From Streptomyces sp. NBC_00178 (lineage in GTDB: Bacteria; Actinomycetota; Actinomycetes; Streptomycetales; Streptomycetaceae): 64,000 nt of DNA. Position 1 is the stretch's first letter. The number at the start of each line of letters is the position of its first letter. The translations under genes were made by a program, and so were the position numbers. The stretch spans positions 2,418,001 to 2,482,000 of the forward strand of contig NZ_CP108143.1 of the NCBI RefSeq assembly GCF_036206005.1, read 5' to 3'. The notes beneath the pieces were generated by a model. That model made no database searches, had not been told where the DNA came from, and was given only the letters and a program-made list of their open reading frames with translations. Shown one piece after another: positions 37,373-46,172 of the stretch.

Positions 37373-38617
37373 TCAGACCTTGTGGGCGCGGTGCGGCACG
37401 CGCAGGCCGGCCGATCGGACCGTCCTGCGCGCCTTGCCTGCGAGCCGCCGCAGGAAGAGGGCGAACGACTGAGGGCCCGGTACGTCGATCCGCTTGCGGC
37501 CGATCCACTCGGGGACCGTCAGTTCGTAGGCCGACAGGGGCAGCGTCGCGCTCTCGCCGAAGTGGGGGTACACCAGGTGCAACCGGCCCCGGAGCCCCTT
37601 GCGGACCGCTCTCGGCTTCTTCTTGTCCTGTATGAACTGCAGAACGTCCAGGAGCAGATCCAGCCTGCCCTCCGCGATGCAGGTCAGACGGAGCCGTTCG
37701 TTGACCTTCAGCCGACGCGCCAGGCCCGGTGACCAGTAGGCCTCCAGAATCGGCGCTGCCAGCTCCATCTTCCTCCTCCGCACCTCGTCGGACTGCCTGA
37801 GCAGCGCGGGCCCGAACTGCGGGAGGAGGGTGATGACGAACGGGCGAACCAACAGGATGTCCCGCTTCGGCCCGGGCGGCACGTGCTCGGCGATCAGAGC
37901 GGCCAGCGCTCGGGCCGAATCGAAGCGGAGCACATAACTGCCGCTCTTCGTCACGTGCTTGCCGTCGTCGCGGCCCACCAGGTAGTAGCAGGTGTAGTCG
38001 GCCACGACGGAGACCCCGGAACCCCGCAGATACGCCTCCATGGTGAAGAGCGCGTCCTCACCCGTCTTGAGGGCTTCGTCGAAGCGCATCCCCAGCCGCA
38101 CGAGAAGATCCCGGCGGAACAGCTTCTGGGCGCTCAGGGTGAACTTGATGTTGGAGGAGTAGAGGTCGGCCCGTTCGAGCGTCTCCTTCCACATCGACTT
38201 CGCCGCACCTCGGTTGACGCCGACCACCTTGCCGAGCACCACATCGGTGCCCGCACGGTCGCCCATGGCCACCATGCGTTCCAGCGCCTCCTCACCGAAG
38301 TAGTCGTCGGCGTCGAGGAAGAACACGTACCGGCCGCGTGCGAGACCGAGGCCGACGTTGCGAGGGCCGCTCGGGCCGCCGGAGTTCTTCTGGCGGACGA
38401 CGCGCGTCTCGATGGGAGTGCGCGCCGCGAACTCCTCCAGGTACTCCCCCGTGCCGTCCGTGGACCCGTCGTCGACGGCGACGATCTCGATGCGTCCCGT
38501 CCCGAGCGTCTGTGCCTCGACCGATTCGAGACAGCGAACCAGGTAGGGCATCGCCTCGTAGGCGCCGATGATGACGGTGACGTCCGGAACCTCGGCACGT
38601 GGTGCGCTACTGCTCAT
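37373..38617 (-). CDS. Family 2 glycosyltransferase
   Basis: A 414-aa protein from ATG 38617; an in-frame ATG at 38632 is an alternative. Residues about 10-230 form a GT-A domain: VTVIIGAYEAMPYLVRCLES, IVAVDDGSTDGT, and the DxD-type FLDADDYFGEEALERM. Residues 230-414 are helical and basic. It is similar in pattern to the GT2 at 50488-52119 (both have FRRDLLVR/FRRDLVEK and the later YYxV(G/K)R). Such enzymes often prime or decorate teichoic-acid-like polymers beside TagF proteins; the TagF-like gene is next. Cytosolic side of the membrane. Sugar donor and acceptor are unknown. Confidence 0.88.
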   Translation of the reverse strand: MSSSAPRAEVPDVTVIIGAYEAMPYLVRCLESVEAQTLGTGRIEIVAVDDGSTDGTGEYLEEFAARTPIETRVVRQKNSGGPSGPRNVGLGLARGRYVFFLDADDYFGEEALERMVAMGDRAGTDVVLGKVVGVNRGAAKSMWKETLERADLYSSNIKFTLSAQKLFRRDLLVRLGMRFDEALKTGEDALFTMEAYLRGSGVSVVADYTCYYLVGRDDGKHVTKSGSYVLRFDSARALAALIAEHVPPGPKRDILLVRPFVITLLPQFGPALLRQSDEVRRRKMELAAPILEAYWSPGLARRLKVNERLRLTCIAEGRLDLLLDVLQFIQDKKKPRAVRKGLRGRLHLVYPHFGESATLPLSAYELTVPEWIGRKRIDVPGPQSFALFLRRLAGKARRTVRSAGLRVPHRAHKV

Positions 38618-38703
38618 TACTCCCCGGTTCATACATGTTTGTATTTATCAGGAGAAACGATAGAACGACTTTGTTCGGTTCGTTTCGTGCACAGACACGC
38701 CGA

Positions 38704-38748
38704 ACGGCCCGTACGTTCCCCTCCCTGAGGAGGAGACGGACGGGCCGT
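38704..38748 (-). terminator. Hairpin downstream of the TagF-like gene
   Basis: Nine-bp arms (38704-38712, 38740-38748) with a purine/pyrimidine inner stem, about 100 bases after the stop of the TagF-like gene and upstream of the GT2. Confidence 0.55.
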
Positions 38749-38849
38749 CGAAGAGGTTGCGTCGACAACCAGACAAGTTTCGAACAACTGGATGACGTCC
38801 GGATCACACCCGGCAGTCACCAGCGTTCGGCACGGTGGAGACCTCGCGG

Positions 38850-41039
38850 TCAGAGCAGCGTGGAGGGACCTGCGCCGATCTCGGCTTCGGCTTCGGCGGT
38901 CGGCACATCGGGGTCGACCGCCGCCTCGGCCTCGGCGACGATCTCCGCCGCCCCGTCGCCGACGCCGCTGGACGCCGCCTCGGGATCCGGCAGAGGTGCG
39001 GCCTGCTGCTCGCCCAGACGCTGCTCGACACCGGCGTTGCGGGCCTCGGCCCGGGCCGTGAGCGCGTGCACGGCGGCGTTGAACTGCTCCATCGAGGTCG
39101 GCTCGTCCGGCCCCAGCAGGTAGCTCTTCAGCTCGTGACGGGCTCCGGCCAGCGGGTCGGCCGACGGATCGGCGACAGCGCTCAGCAGCGTGTCGATCTC
39201 CTCCGCACCGTTGGAGAGGATGACTGCGGCCCGTACGGCGGTGTTCTTGCGCCTGAACTCGTCCGCACCGAGTTCTGCGGAGTCCGTCACCGCGTAGGGC
39301 TTGCCGCTCGCGATGAAGTCGGACACGACGCTGGAGATGTCCGAGACCATGGCGTCGGACTGGTTGAAGCAGTCGTACAGCTTGGGCTGTGCGCCCGCCA
39401 CGGTCCTGTGCTCCCACCAGCCGAAGGAGCGCCAGTAGGCGTCGTTCCATTCCGTACGCAGCCTGACGAGCTCGGCCTGGCGGGCCGGATCGGCGAGCGC
39501 GACCCGCGACTCCTCCGACTCGTCGCCCCCGGCGCGGCCGGGCATCGCCAGCTCCGCCAGCCTGGCGTCGATACGGGCCAGCTCCGCCGTGGCGGCGCGC
39601 TGCCCGGCGGCGGCGGCCGACGCCTCCTTCATCCACCGGGGGTCGGTGGCACGTTCCTGCGCGGCCTTGCTGATCAGGGCCTTGATCCGCGCGTTCACGG
39701 CCTTGGCCTTGGCACTGCGGATGCCCGTGAACGGGTGGGGCTTGTAGATGACGCGCACGGGGCTGTCGGCCTTCAGCAGCCGCCGGACGATGTTCTCGCC
39801 GGCCAGCAGCAGCGAGGTGTTCCCGGGGTTGTCGTCCCAGCCCTCCCAGGTGGGGGCGTAGAGCACCGTCGGGATGGGGTTCTTCGTGGCGCCGGTCCAG
39901 CTCTCGATGGGGGCGAGCTGGGGGCGTCCGACCTCGACGATGTCCTCGTCGCGGATACCGACGTCGGCGAGCGCGTAGCGGTCGCGTCCCGCCCTGCCCG
40001 CCGTCCACACCTCGTCGTACACCTTGGAGTAGGGGTTGACGCTGGCCAGCTTGTCGCTGTCGCCGTGGCCGATGAAGACGTGCTTCATCGTCGGGACGCG
40101 CAGCATGTGGATGTTCTTGCCGACGTTCGCCGGATACAGGCAGACCCGTACGGAGGAGAGGTCCATGTTCATGAGGTGCGTGCCGGCCGGCACACAGACC
40201 ACGGGGACCGACGTGTCCGCGAGCTGCGACACGAGGTTGCGCTCGCGCATGACGATCAGCGGGCGTCCCTCGACGGCGGCCATGGTGTCCAGCCACATGT
40301 TGCCCTGGTAGGCGGACTCGTTGGAACCGGAGAAGTAGAGCACGACCGTGGGCTGGTACTCCCGCAGCCAGACGTCGAGAGCCTTCAGCACCGCGGGGGC
40401 CGACGGCGCCCGCCGGCTGCGCCGCAGATAGGGGGCGAGGAGCACGTTGTAAAGAACTGCCAGCAGCAGCGTGACACCGGCGCCGACGTAGCCGGCGACG
40501 TCCTCGCCGGTACGGGCGGCGACCAGGACGCCGGCGACCGCGGGAAGGTCGAGGTGCAGCATCTTCTCGCTGGAGCGGTGCAGGAGAGCGCGCGGCGGGG
40601 CGTCGGGGATACGGACCGCGTGCAGGTCGACGTTGCGGGTGACGATCGGCAGGCTGCGTCGCAGCCGGATGAGTGTCGTCAGGGCACCGTGCGGGGCCTG
40701 CAGCCCGTAGAAGACGAGGAAGCACGCCACCGCCGCGTAGAAGAGCGGCTCCTCGGCGAGGTCCAGGCGGGCCAGAAGGAGAATGACCATCAGCTGACGC
40801 AGCAGGAAGCGGATGGAAAGTCCCGCCCGCACCTTGCCGAGCCGGTTGATCAGATAACTGCCGCGCTGGTGCAGATACCAGTCCGCGACGTACGTGACAG
40901 CCGTGGCCGCCGCGAAGAACCAGATGTCGGGGAGAAGCGCGGCGATCATGACGCAGGGATAACCCAGCGTCATCAGTATCGCCGCCACAAGCTCTGACCG
41001 GCTGCCCACACGGGCCAGGCGAATGGCTGTCGAAATCAC
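38850..41039 (-). CDS. TagF-like polyol-phosphate polymerase (CDP-glycerol/ribitol phosphotransferase)
   Basis: A 729-aa membrane protein from GTG 41039. Residues 1-235 hold five or more transmembrane helices. The rest is the TagF/TarL catalytic domain, with KHVFIGHGDSDKL near residue 325, the region VLYAPTWEGWDDN near 385 and AMVSDISSVVSDF near 562, the signatures of CDP-polyol glycerophosphotransferases. These enzymes extend poly(glycerol or ribitol phosphate) chains at the inner membrane face. The C-terminal 60 residues are acidic and disordered. An adjacent cytidylyltransferase/reductase fusion suggests that CDP-ribitol is the donor. An 18-bp hairpin separates it from that gene. Confidence 0.88.
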   Translation of the reverse strand: MISTAIRLARVGSRSELVAAILMTLGYPCVMIAALLPDIWFFAAATAVTYVADWYLHQRGSYLINRLGKVRAGLSIRFLLRQLMVILLLARLDLAEEPLFYAAVACFLVFYGLQAPHGALTTLIRLRRSLPIVTRNVDLHAVRIPDAPPRALLHRSSEKMLHLDLPAVAGVLVAARTGEDVAGYVGAGVTLLLAVLYNVLLAPYLRRSRRAPSAPAVLKALDVWLREYQPTVVLYFSGSNESAYQGNMWLDTMAAVEGRPLIVMRERNLVSQLADTSVPVVCVPAGTHLMNMDLSSVRVCLYPANVGKNIHMLRVPTMKHVFIGHGDSDKLASVNPYSKVYDEVWTAGRAGRDRYALADVGIRDEDIVEVGRPQLAPIESWTGATKNPIPTVLYAPTWEGWDDNPGNTSLLLAGENIVRRLLKADSPVRVIYKPHPFTGIRSAKAKAVNARIKALISKAAQERATDPRWMKEASAAAAGQRAATAELARIDARLAELAMPGRAGGDESEESRVALADPARQAELVRLRTEWNDAYWRSFGWWEHRTVAGAQPKLYDCFNQSDAMVSDISSVVSDFIASGKPYAVTDSAELGADEFRRKNTAVRAAVILSNGAEEIDTLLSAVADPSADPLAGARHELKSYLLGPDEPTSMEQFNAAVHALTARAEARNAGVEQRLGEQQAAPLPDPEAASSGVGDGAAEIVAEAEAAVDPDVPTAEAEAEIGAGPSTLL

Positions 41040-41111
41040 GAAGAACCTGCTCCAGGGGGTGCCGGTTGTTTCACGTATGGAGGGAATTGTGAAGGTGCGG
41101 CTTCACGCAGT

Positions 41112-41151
41112 CGGGCCTCTGTGTACGCCTTTCGGCGTGCACAGAGGCCCG
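41112..41151 (-). terminator. 18-bp hairpin between the Bcs1-like and TagF-like genes
   Basis: Arms 41112-41129 and 41134-41151 pair over 18 bp with a single G-T. It lies 25 bases past the stop codon of the upstream gene and 73 bases before TagF-like GTG, so it should dampen or stop read-through. Confidence 0.75.
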
Positions 41152-41175
41152 TAAGAGTGCATTTGTCAAGAATTA

Positions 41176-42675
41176 TTACACATCTTCCTGACGGTCCAGA
41201 ACCGAGGCCAGTGCCTGCTCGAACCCCGAGGCTTCGGAGACGTCGGCCGTCGGATCCTGCTGCCGCACATCGATGACGTGCCCCGTCATCGCGGACAGGA
41301 GGACGTCGAGCGAGGTGCGCGCGACGGCCTCGGAGGAGAGCAGCGAACCCTCCGGCTCCTGGCCGAACGCCTTCGTCCGCATGGGGGTCGCGGTGCGCTC
41401 CGGATTCACGCAGTTGACCCTGACACCCTCCCCCGCCCACTCGTCGGCCAGCGCCTGCGTGAGGTTCACCATCGCGGCCTTGGTGGAGGAGTAGAGGCTG
41501 TACTCGGCGCGGCCCCGGGTGTAGCTGCTGGAGGTGTACAGGAGCAACTGTCCCTGCGTCTCCGCCAGGTACTTGTACGAGGCGCGCGCGATCTGCACGG
41601 GCGCCAGGTAGTTGACGTTCAGCGCTTCCTGGATCGTCGCGGTGTCCGTCTCCGCCAGCTTGCCGATGCGCAGCACGCCCGCGGTGTTGATGACGTAGTC
41701 GATGCGGCCGGTCTCGGCGTAGGCCTTCGACAGCGCGTCGTCGATGTGCTCCGGGTTCTCGACGTGCGTGCCCGTGGTGGAGCGGCCCAGTGCGTAGACG
41801 CTGGCGCCGTACTGCTCGGCAAGGGTGGCGATGTCGGCACCGATGCCGTACGAACCGCCGAAGACGACCAGGGTCTTGCCCGAGAGCAGCTCGCGGTAGG
41901 CGGCCTCGTCGGCCTGGCGCGGGGCGGCGGTCGAGGCGAGCTGGAACAGCTTGTCGGTGATGAAGACGTCGACCGGCTGCGTCACCTTCATGTTGTACTC
42001 GTCGCCCGCGACCACGTAGATCGGTACGTCGGGCAGGTACCGCAGGACGACCGAACAGTCGTCGGTGGCCTGGAAGTTCGGGTCACCGGCCGCGACGGCG
42101 TACGCCTTGCGGATGGTGGACAGCTTGAAGGCCTGCGGGGTCTGGCCGCGGCGCAGCCGGGACCGGTCCGGGACCTCGGTGATGAACTCGCCGTCCTCAC
42201 CGTGGGTACGGGTGACGATGATCGTGTCCGCGGACGGAATGGCGACATCCACGGCCTGATAGCGGCCGAGCGCCTCCACGCAGTCCTTGATGACACGCTG
42301 TGACAGAAGGGGACGGACCGCGTCATGGAAGAGGACGTTGCGGTCCTCACCCTCCGCGAGCCCCTCACCGAGGGCCGCGATGGCGCGCTCGGTGGTCTCG
42401 TTCCGGGTGCTGCCACCCTCGATGATCTTGATGACCTTGGTCAGGCCGGCCTTGGCGACGATCTTCTCGACGTCCGGCACGAAGCCCGGTGCCATCAGCA
42501 CGATGACGTCGTCGATGTCCTCGGCGTTCTCGAAGATGCTGAGCGTGTGCTCGATGACGGCCTTACCGGCGATCTTCAGCAGTTGCTTGGGGATCGCCAG
42601 TCCCACGCGCTGACCGGTCCCACCGGCGAGCACGACAGCTGTGGTCCGGGGCTTGGCTTCATGCGGCACAGACAC
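41176..42675 (-). CDS. Bifunctional cytidylyltransferase / SDR reductase (Bcs1-like, CDP-ribitol synthesis)
   Basis: A 499-aa fusion from GTG 42675, with AAGGTAGGT upstream. Residues about 8-240 are an IspD/TarI nucleotidyltransferase (AVVLAGGTGQRVGLAIPKQL, LFHDAVRPLLS). Residues about 265-499 are a short-chain dehydrogenase with the NAD(P) loop GGSYGIGADI, the catalytic Ser in YTSSSYTRG and the YSSTK Tyr/Lys pair. The order and pairing match Haemophilus Bcs1, which reduces ribulose 5-phosphate and makes CDP-ribitol. Because it is next to a TagF-like polymerase, CDP-ribitol or a related CDP-polyol is the likely product. It cannot be a housekeeping IspD only, given the reductase half. Its stop codon is in an AT-rich patch. 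Confidence 0.87.
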   Translation of the reverse strand: MSVPHEAKPRTTAVVLAGGTGQRVGLAIPKQLLKIAGKAVIEHTLSIFENAEDIDDVIVLMAPGFVPDVEKIVAKAGLTKVIKIIEGGSTRNETTERAIAALGEGLAEGEDRNVLFHDAVRPLLSQRVIKDCVEALGRYQAVDVAIPSADTIIVTRTHGEDGEFITEVPDRSRLRRGQTPQAFKLSTIRKAYAVAAGDPNFQATDDCSVVLRYLPDVPIYVVAGDEYNMKVTQPVDVFITDKLFQLASTAAPRQADEAAYRELLSGKTLVVFGGSYGIGADIATLAEQYGASVYALGRSTTGTHVENPEHIDDALSKAYAETGRIDYVINTAGVLRIGKLAETDTATIQEALNVNYLAPVQIARASYKYLAETQGQLLLYTSSSYTRGRAEYSLYSSTKAAMVNLTQALADEWAGEGVRVNCVNPERTATPMRTKAFGQEPEGSLLSSEAVARTSLDVLLSAMTGHVIDVRQQDPTADVSEASGFEQALASVLDRQEDV

Positions 42676-42954
42676 AGACGACCTACCTTGCGACGACACG
42701 TGGGGAACAGTGTGATGGTCGCACTCTCCGTGACCGTCTCGCAAGGCGGACGTTTACCGCTGCTCGTCCGTGGGAAACCCGCAGTTCACCGCCTGGCCAG
42801 GGAGATTGGGCTCGCCCGCGCCCGCACCCGGAGTGACGGACTCCACAGACGTGTTACGCAATCAGCACATCGACGGGTCCCCGCAGCCCGCCACCTGGCA
42901 GTTCTCCGTGAACACGGCTGCTCCCGCGCGAGGCGGGAGCAGCCGGACGACCGC
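42676..42954. other. 279-base intergenic region between obg and the Bcs1-like gene
   Basis: It contains the obg terminator at 42915-42945 and presumably the promoter for the Bcs1-like gene. No small gene with a ribosome site was found. Confidence 0.5.
42915..42945 (-). terminator. Terminator of obg
   Basis: Perfect 13-bp arms (42915-42927, 42933-42945) with a five-base loop, ten bases past the obg stop codon. Confidence 0.82.
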
Positions 42955-44391
42955 CTAGAAGGGGTCGAACTCGTCGTACTCGCGCTGTGCGTCGTCACGC
43001 TCGGAGTCACGCTCGCGGCGGCGCTGCGCCGCCGGGCGCGGGGCCTCGAGACGGTGGTCCTCGCCGCGTCGTCCCAGCATCTCGGCGCCGGCGGCCATGG
43101 TCGGCTCCCAGTCGAAGACGACCGCGTTCTCCTCGGCGCCGATGGCGACGCCGTCGCCGGCCTGGGCACCCGCCTTGCGGAGCGCGTCCTCGACGCCGAG
43201 GCGGTTGAGCCGGTCGGCGAGGTAGCCGACGGCCTCGTCGTTGTTGAAGTCGGTCTGGCGGATCCAGCGTTCGGGCTTCTCTCCGCGCACGCGGTAGATG
43301 CCGTCCTCGTCCAGGGTCACCGTGAAGCCCGCGTCGTCGACGGCCTTGGGACGGATGACGATGCGGGTCGACTCCTCCTTCGGCTGCGTGGCGCGCGCCT
43401 CGGCGATGATCCCGGCCAGGGCGTAGCTGAGGTCGTTGAGGCCCTTGTGCGCGATCGCCGAGACCTCGAAGACGCGGTAGCCGCGGGCTTCCAGGTCGGG
43501 GCGGATCATGTCGGCGAGGTCCTGCCCGTCCGGGATGTCGACCTTGTTGAGGGCGACGATGCGCGGCCGGTTCTCGAGGCCCCCGTACAGCCGCAGCTCC
43601 TCCTCGATCATGTCGAGGTCGGAGACGGGGTCGCGGTCCGACTCGAGCGTCGCGGTGTCCAGGACGTGCACGAGGACGGAGCAGCGCTCGACGTGCCGCA
43701 GGAACTCCAGGCCGAGCCCCTTGCCCTGGCTGGCGCCCGGGATGAGCCCCGGGACGTCGGCGATGGTGTACACGGTCGAGCCGGCGGTGACGACGCCCAG
43801 GTTGGGGACGAGGGTCGTGAACGGGTAGTCCGCGATCTTCGGCTTGGCCGCGGAGAGCACGGAGATCAGCGAGGACTTGCCGGCGCTCGGGTAGCCGACG
43901 AGGGCCACGTCGGCGACGGTCTTGAGCTCCAGGACGATGTCCCGGCTCTCGCCCGGCTCGCCGAGCAGCGCGAAGCCCGGCGCCTTGCGGCGGGCGGACG
44001 CCAGCGCGGCGTTGCCGAGCCCGCCGCGACCGCCCTGGCCTGCGACGAAGGTGGTGCCCTGACCGACGAGGTCGGCCAGCACGTTGCCGGCCTTGTCGAG
44101 GACGACGGTGCCGTCCGGAACGGGCAGGACGAGGTCCTGGCCGTCCTTGCCGGAGCGGTTGTCACCCGCACCGGGCTGGCCGTTCGTGGCCTTGCGGTGG
44201 GGGTGGTGGTGGTAGTCGAGGAGTGTGGTGACGGACTGCTCGACGACGAGGATCACGTCGCCGCCGCGTCCGCCGTTGCCCCCGTCGGGACCGCCGAGCG
44301 GCTTGAACTTCTCACGGTGCACGGAGGCCACGCCGTGGCCTCCGTTACCCGCGGCGGCATGCAGCTCGACGCGGTCCACGAAGGTGGTCAT
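42955..44391 (-). CDS. obg: Obg/CgtA GTPase
   Basis: A 478-aa protein from ATG 44391, typical for actinobacterial Obg. The glycine-rich Obg fold fills residues 1-158, the GTPase domain has [10 protein letters not shown] near residue 168, [10 protein letters not shown] and NKVDIPDG, and an extended C-terminal OCT domain covers about 345-425. The last residues are charged (REYDEFDPF). Obg works in ribosome assembly and, in streptomycetes, affects the onset of aerial growth. It follows rplU and rpmA in the universal order. Confidence 0.98.
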   Translation of the reverse strand: MTTFVDRVELHAAAGNGGHGVASVHREKFKPLGGPDGGNGGRGGDVILVVEQSVTTLLDYHHHPHRKATNGQPGAGDNRSGKDGQDLVLPVPDGTVVLDKAGNVLADLVGQGTTFVAGQGGRGGLGNAALASARRKAPGFALLGEPGESRDIVLELKTVADVALVGYPSAGKSSLISVLSAAKPKIADYPFTTLVPNLGVVTAGSTVYTIADVPGLIPGASQGKGLGLEFLRHVERCSVLVHVLDTATLESDRDPVSDLDMIEEELRLYGGLENRPRIVALNKVDIPDGQDLADMIRPDLEARGYRVFEVSAIAHKGLNDLSYALAGIIAEARATQPKEESTRIVIRPKAVDDAGFTVTLDEDGIYRVRGEKPERWIRQTDFNNDEAVGYLADRLNRLGVEDALRKAGAQAGDGVAIGAEENAVVFDWEPTMAAGAEMLGRRGEDHRLEAPRPAAQRRRERDSERDDAQREYDEFDPF

Positions 44392-44447
44392 GGTTGGTGC
44401 CTCCAGGTACAGCGGAAAAAATACGGAATGTCTCTAGACGTAACGCG

Positions 44448-44500
44448 CCGAGGGCGGACCCGCTTCCCCGCATACCGGGAAAGCTGAGATCCGCCCTCGG
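44448..44500 (-). terminator. Hairpin between rpmA and obg
   Basis: Eleven-bp arms (44448-44458, 44490-44500) with a structured loop, 31 bases after the rpmA stop codon. It may partly uncouple ribosomal protein genes from obg. Confidence 0.6.
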
Positions 44501-44531
44501 AAGGTGCTGTGTCGTTCGGTCGTCGCCTGAC

Positions 44532-44789
44532 TCAGGCGGCGACGGGAACGATGTTCACGACCTTGCGGCCACGGTGCGTACCGAACTCCACCGCACCGGC
44601 GGTCAGCGCGAACAGCGTGTCGTCGCCGCCACGGCCGACGCCCGTGCCCGGGTGGAAGTGGGTGCCGCGCTGGCGGACCAGGATCTCACCGGCGTTGACG
44701 GCCTGACCGCCGAAGCGCTTCACGCCGAGCCGCTGAGCATTGGAATCGCGCCCGTTCCGAGTGGACGATGCGCCCTTCTTGTGTGCCAT
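44532..44789 (-). CDS. rpmA: 50S ribosomal protein L27
   Basis: An 85-aa protein from ATG 44789 with a strong GAGGAG site. The start [16 protein letters not shown] and [10 protein letters not shown] are diagnostic of L27, a large-subunit protein near the peptidyl transferase centre. It lies 14 bases downstream of rplU. Confidence 0.99.
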   Translation of the reverse strand: MAHKKGASSTRNGRDSNAQRLGVKRFGGQAVNAGEILVRQRGTHFHPGTGVGRGGDDTLFALTAGAVEFGTHRGRKVVNIVPVAA

Positions 44790-44803
44790 GTCTCCTCAGT
44801 CCC

Positions 44804-45124
44804 TTACTTCGCAGCCGCGGGGATACCGGTGACCTTGATCGCCGTGTACTGCTGGCGGTGACCCTGGCGACGGCGGTAACCCGTCTTGTTCTTGTAGCGA
44901 AGGATGTCGATCTTCGCGCCCTTGTGGTGGTCCACGACCTCGGCCTGGACCTTGATGCCGTCCAGCACCCACGGGTCGCTGGTCACGGCGTCGCCGTCGA
45001 CAACGAGCAGGGTCGAGAGCTCGACCGTGTCGCCAACCTTGGCGGTGGAAATCTTGTCAACCTCAACGATGTCGCCGACAGCAACCTTGTGCTGGCGACC
45101 ACCGCTGCGCACGATGGCGTACAC
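44804..45124 (-). CDS. rplU: 50S ribosomal protein L21
   Basis: A 106-aa protein from GTG 45124 ([18 protein letters not shown]). The longer open frame upstream is not coding. The central [37 protein letters not shown], spread over residues 60-96, is the conserved L21 segment. It is first in the rplU-rpmA-obg order. The 5' region is long and GC-rich and may contain a leader structure. Confidence 0.98.
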   Translation of the reverse strand: MYAIVRSGGRQHKVAVGDIVEVDKISTAKVGDTVELSTLLVVDGDAVTSDPWVLDGIKVQAEVVDHHKGAKIDILRYKNKTGYRRRQGHRQQYTAIKVTGIPAAAK

Positions 45125-45475
45125 GCGGATCTCTCTCTCACTCGGAACGGATCCCCTGATGCCAGCCGCCCGCGCGGGCCGGAGCCCACGACAGTCCGGA
45201 AGGATGAGCGGCCTCCCCCGGGGACGGATCACCGGGAGGGATGTGCTCAGGGCGTAGGCGCACAGAAACACGCCGAGAGTCAAGGTTACGGGGCGGGGGT
45301 ACGGGGGGTCAAACCGGGTCCTGCGTGCCCTGGACCGGCCCTCGCGACGTCGTCGAAGTGACGTCCGCCGAAGCGGTCCACGGACCCGCGGGGTGGATTG
45401 CGTACGCCCATGTCCCACCCCGCGCCAGGACCGTATGCTCTCCTGGCAAGTCCGCCCGCCAGGAAGGCACCGCAC
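45125..45475. other. 351-base divergent region between rplU and the WbpD-like gene
   Basis: On the minus side it holds the rplU promoter (a TTGACT near 45283-45278 is a -35 candidate) and a GC-rich leader. On the plus side are a -10-like TATGCT (45434-45439), a nine-bp hairpin (45388-45396 with 45415-45423) and a seven-bp hairpin (45441-45447 with 45458-45464) that overlaps the ribosome site AGGAAGG at 45461. No small gene is supported. Confidence 0.5.
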
Positions 45476-46087
45476 GTGAACTACAGGGTCCAGCCCACCG
45501 CCCAGGTCGACGAGAGCGCCGAGATCGGGGACGGCAGCAGCGTGTGGGAACTCGCCCAGATCCGTGAGGGCGCCAGGCTCGGCGCGGGCTGCGTGATCGG
45601 CCGCGGCGCCTACGTGGGTACCGGCGTGCAGATCGGGAACAACGTCAAACTGCAGAACTACGCCCTCGTGTACGAGCCGGCCGAGCTCGCCGACGGTGTC
45701 TTCGTCGGTCCCGCCGTGGTCCTCACCAACGACCACAACCCCCGCTCCGTCGACCCCGACGGCAAGCAGAAGCGCGGCGGTGACTGGGAAGCCGTCGGTG
45801 TGAAGGTCGCCGAGGGCGCCTCCCTCGGCGCGCGGTCCGTGTGTGTCGCACCCGTTCGGATCGGTCGCTGGGCCATGGTCGCGGCCGGCGCGGTGGTGAC
45901 CAAGGACGTCCCCGACTTCGGGCTGGTCGTGGGCGTGCCTGCCCGCCGGATCGGCTGGGTGGGCCGCAGCGGCGTCAAGCTCGTCGAGCGGACCGACGAG
46001 CCGGGCGTCTGGGAATGCCCGCAGTCGGGTGCGCTCCATGACGAGGCGGACGGCGTACTCACGGAGCGTTCCGCCCGCGCACTCTGA
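45476..46087 (+). CDS. WbpD-like sugar N-acetyltransferase (left-handed beta helix)
   Basis: A 203-aa protein from GTG 45476, with AGGAAGG eight bases upstream. It shows hexapeptide repeats of the left-handed beta helix ([25 protein letters not shown] in parts, [25 protein letters not shown]) and the NDHNPRS stretch with the catalytic His typical of WbpD/WlbB enzymes. These acetylate the 3-amino group of UDP-2-acetamido-3-amino-glucuronate. The matching dehydrogenases and aminotransferase are in the same region (49208-50491, 56423-58551), so the role is well supported by context. Confidence 0.86.
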   Translation: MNYRVQPTAQVDESAEIGDGSSVWELAQIREGARLGAGCVIGRGAYVGTGVQIGNNVKLQNYALVYEPAELADGVFVGPAVVLTNDHNPRSVDPDGKQKRGGDWEAVGVKVAEGASLGARSVCVAPVRIGRWAMVAAGAVVTKDVPDFGLVVGVPARRIGWVGRSGVKLVERTDEPGVWECPQSGALHDEADGVLTERSARAL

Positions 46088-46172
46088 GCGGCGCGGGTGG
46101 CATCAGGCACCTTTGTCCCGATGCCCGTAGGCTCGTGACAAAGATGCCTGTGCCTGGGGGCATCGCTCCCGG

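Noticed and set aside
38607..38807. 66-codon frame and a nine-codon uORF (MYEPGSNEQ) before the GT2 gene
   Set aside because: Very short, no ribosome site; could be chance.
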